Of a stretch of DNA of 7,142 nt, positions 6,278-7,142 are shown one piece after another. The DNA is taken from positions 1 to 7,142 of the forward strand of contig JADZAD010000184.1 of NCBI GenBank assembly GCA_020852775.1, given 5' to 3'. Positions within the stretch are counted from its first letter, which is position 1. Each line of letters starts with the position of its first letter. The stretch comes from Anaerolineae bacterium. Its GTDB lineage: Bacteria; Chloroflexota; Anaerolineae; Aggregatilineales; UBA3940. The translations under genes and the position numbers were made by a program. The notes below the pieces were generated by a model. It had not been told where the DNA came from. It made no database searches and was given only the letters and a program-made list of their open reading frames with translations.

Positions 6278-6949
6278 CTAGTTCGGGAAGACCGCACAGC
6301 GCCCGTGCTGCGTAACCTCGAACGACATGAACAGCCCGGAGGGGTCGGCGGTGACGTTATGCACCTCTGCCGCTGTCCACGCGCCCTGTTCGGTCAGGCA
6401 CTCGACGCTGAAGACCGGCGCGGGTGTCGTGACGGGGCAGGCCGGGAACTCCTCGTAAATCAGCGACTTCGCGCCCCAGCCATCGAGATCAAAGGCCGCG
6501 CACGGGCGGCGCCCGGCGGCATCGGGCCAGTGCGTCAGCGCCCAGGTGTCGAACCCGTTGAGCGGCTTCACGATCTGCCCCGCCGGGAGCGGCAGTGCCG
6601 GAGCCTGCCCGGTGCCACAGTCGAACGAGTAGGTATCTGAGGCGCGCACGGCCCCACCCCGCGAGAGTGTCAGCGTGACGGTGAGTACATCGCCGGGCAG
6701 GGTGCCCTGCGGAGGCACGGCGTAGAGCGAGAACGTGCCGCTACCATACGTCCATGCCAGGCGGCTGGTACTGGCCTCCCCGGTGCGACGGTTCTGCAGG
6801 CGCATCTCGACCCCGAGTGAACCGTTCACGCTGGCCTCGAAAGCTACGCCGATCCGCCCGCTGGCTGGATCACACGAGGCCGGGTTGATGCGCGTGACGC
6901 TGATACGCTCCGGCAGGGTGGCGGCGGCCAGTGCAAGGACTAACCCCAC
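6278..6949 (-). CDS. Exported six-cysteine protein of unknown function
   Basis: From the GTG at 6949 the product has 223 residues, but this start cuts into a hydrophobic segment. The frame stays open upstream to a stop at 7036-7034. A CTG at 7009, seven bases after AGGAG (7021-7017), would add 20 residues with a basic stretch (RKFRFLRES) before LFGVAVGLVLALAAATL, a convincing signal peptide or membrane anchor. I therefore expect the true start to be near 7009; no ATG, GTG or TTG lies between. The mature part has Cys26, 111, 150, 171, 184 and 218 (numbered from the GTG), enough for three disulfides. The first half (about 15-112) looks like an Ig-like beta sandwich closed by Cys26 and Cys111. 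The second half (about 125-223) contains WALTHWPD, CAAFDLDGWG and EEFPACPV and matches no family I know. It has its own strand and converges on the operon. Confidence 0.72.
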   Translation of the reverse strand: MGLVLALAAATLPERISVTRINPASCDPASGRIGVAFEASVNGSLGVEMRLQNRRTGEASTSRLAWTYGSGTFSLYAVPPQGTLPGDVLTVTLTLSRGGAVRASDTYSFDCGTGQAPALPLPAGQIVKPLNGFDTWALTHWPDAAGRRPCAAFDLDGWGAKSLIYEEFPACPVTTPAPVFSVECLTEQGAWTAAEVHNVTADPSGLFMSFEVTQHGRCAVFPN

Positions 6950-7016
6950 CGCTACCCCGAACAGGGTCCGTGCCGTGCTGCTCTCTCGAAGAAACCTGAA
7001 TTTGCGCAGACCAGGA

Positions 7017-7021
7017 CTCCT
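7017..7021 (-). promoter_or_regulatory. Shine-Dalgarno upstream of a CTG start candidate
   Basis: Read on the minus strand the bases are AGGAG, followed seven bases later by CTG at 7009-7007, in frame with the exported protein and just ahead of its basic N-region. No standard start codon sits at that spacing in this frame. The GTG at 6949 has only a weak GGGG before it. Confidence 0.5.
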
Positions 7022-7094
7022 GCCGCTGCCGTACTAAGGGAGCGGTCGTCTCATATCTCATTGTACTGTTTTTTGGGTGGGGCGCCTGTGATTC

Positions 7095-7124
7095 GGCGCA
7101 TGCGCCCTCGACAGCCGCGCATGC
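7095..7124. repeat. GCGCATGC box pair with a 12 bp palindrome
   Basis: GGCGCATGCGCC at 7095-7106 is a perfect 12 bp palindrome. Its core GCGCATGC (7096-7103) recurs at 7117-7124, a 21 bp period equal to two helical turns. The two copies flank the candidate -35 hexamer at 7108-7113, as expected of an operator. No protein is known to bind here; the binding role is inferred. Confidence 0.45.
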
Positions 7125-7137
7125 CAGAAACTATACT
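7108..7137 (+). promoter_or_regulatory. Candidate sigma-70-type promoter at the right edge
   Basis: TCGACA (7108-7113, five of six bases of TTGACA) and TATACT (7132-7137, five of six of TATAAT) are separated by 18 bp. Transcription would run rightward out of the window, so the gene it serves is not visible. It overlaps the GCGCATGC box pair. A minus-strand -10 candidate for the exported protein, TACAAT, lies at 7065-7060 but lacks a clear -35 partner. Confidence 0.4.
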
Positions 7138-7142
7138 TATGG

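Noticed and set aside
6264..6290. Possible bidirectional terminator between the convergent stops (CGGG-TAAG-CCCG and CCCG-CTAGTT-CGGG stems).
   Set aside because: The stems are only four base pairs, mutually exclusive, and have no T-run on either strand.
1..7142. Defence island, mobile element or CRISPR array.
   Set aside because: No long repeats, transposase, integrase, nuclease or toxin-antitoxin patterns are visible. The helicase-associated gene alone does not indicate defence.

Overview
The window is high-GC, densely packed bacterial DNA that reads like a chromosomal stretch from an uncultured or little-studied Chloroflexota (possibly Anaerolineae-like). This lineage guess rests on recalled family resemblance only: the truncated gene at the left edge, the motor-less XPB/Ssl2-type helicase-associated protein and the DUF4380-like protein all resemble forms I associate with that phylum. 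No rRNA, tRNA, CRISPR array, transposase or phage gene is visible.

Layout. (1) Positions 1-290, plus strand: the 3' end of a gene resembling the C-terminus of a ParB-N/universal-stress-type regulator. (2) 256-1167, minus strand: a monofunctional glutamate formiminotransferase (ftcD) that converges on gene 1 and overlaps its end by 35 bp. (3) 1168-1281: a divergent intergenic region with an exact TATAAT box and a pair of ACGGTAT repeats one helical turn apart. (4) 1282-6272, plus strand: four tightly packed co-directional genes. They are a motor-less helicase-associated-domain protein, a lipoprotein alpha/beta hydrolase (14 bp overlap), an M20 metallo-hydrolase (35 nt gap) and a galactose-mutarotase-like DUF4380-type protein (GTGA 4 bp overlap). 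(5) 6278-6949, or to about 7009, minus strand: a small exported, six-cysteine protein of unknown function, convergent with the operon and 5 nt from it. (6) 7037-7142: an AT-richer intergenic tail with a plus-strand promoter candidate flanked by two GCGCATGC boxes, presumably driving a gene beyond the window.

How they may work together. The spacing of the four plus-strand genes supports one transcript. Three encode catalytic or sugar-binding folds: an envelope-anchored serine hydrolase, a cytosolic zinc amidohydrolase or peptidase, and a mutarotase-like protein. A scavenging route in which a substrate is cleaved outside and finished inside is conceivable but is inference only. The DNA-metabolism-like first gene does not obviously fit that picture. 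FtcD belongs to histidine or folate one-carbon metabolism and stands without hut neighbours here. Most of the window is ordinary metabolic chromosome, and I see no clear evidence of a defence or mobile system. The least explained items are the helicase-associated/hydrolase gene pairing, the exported six-cysteine protein with a likely non-canonical start, and the two operator-like intergenic regions.
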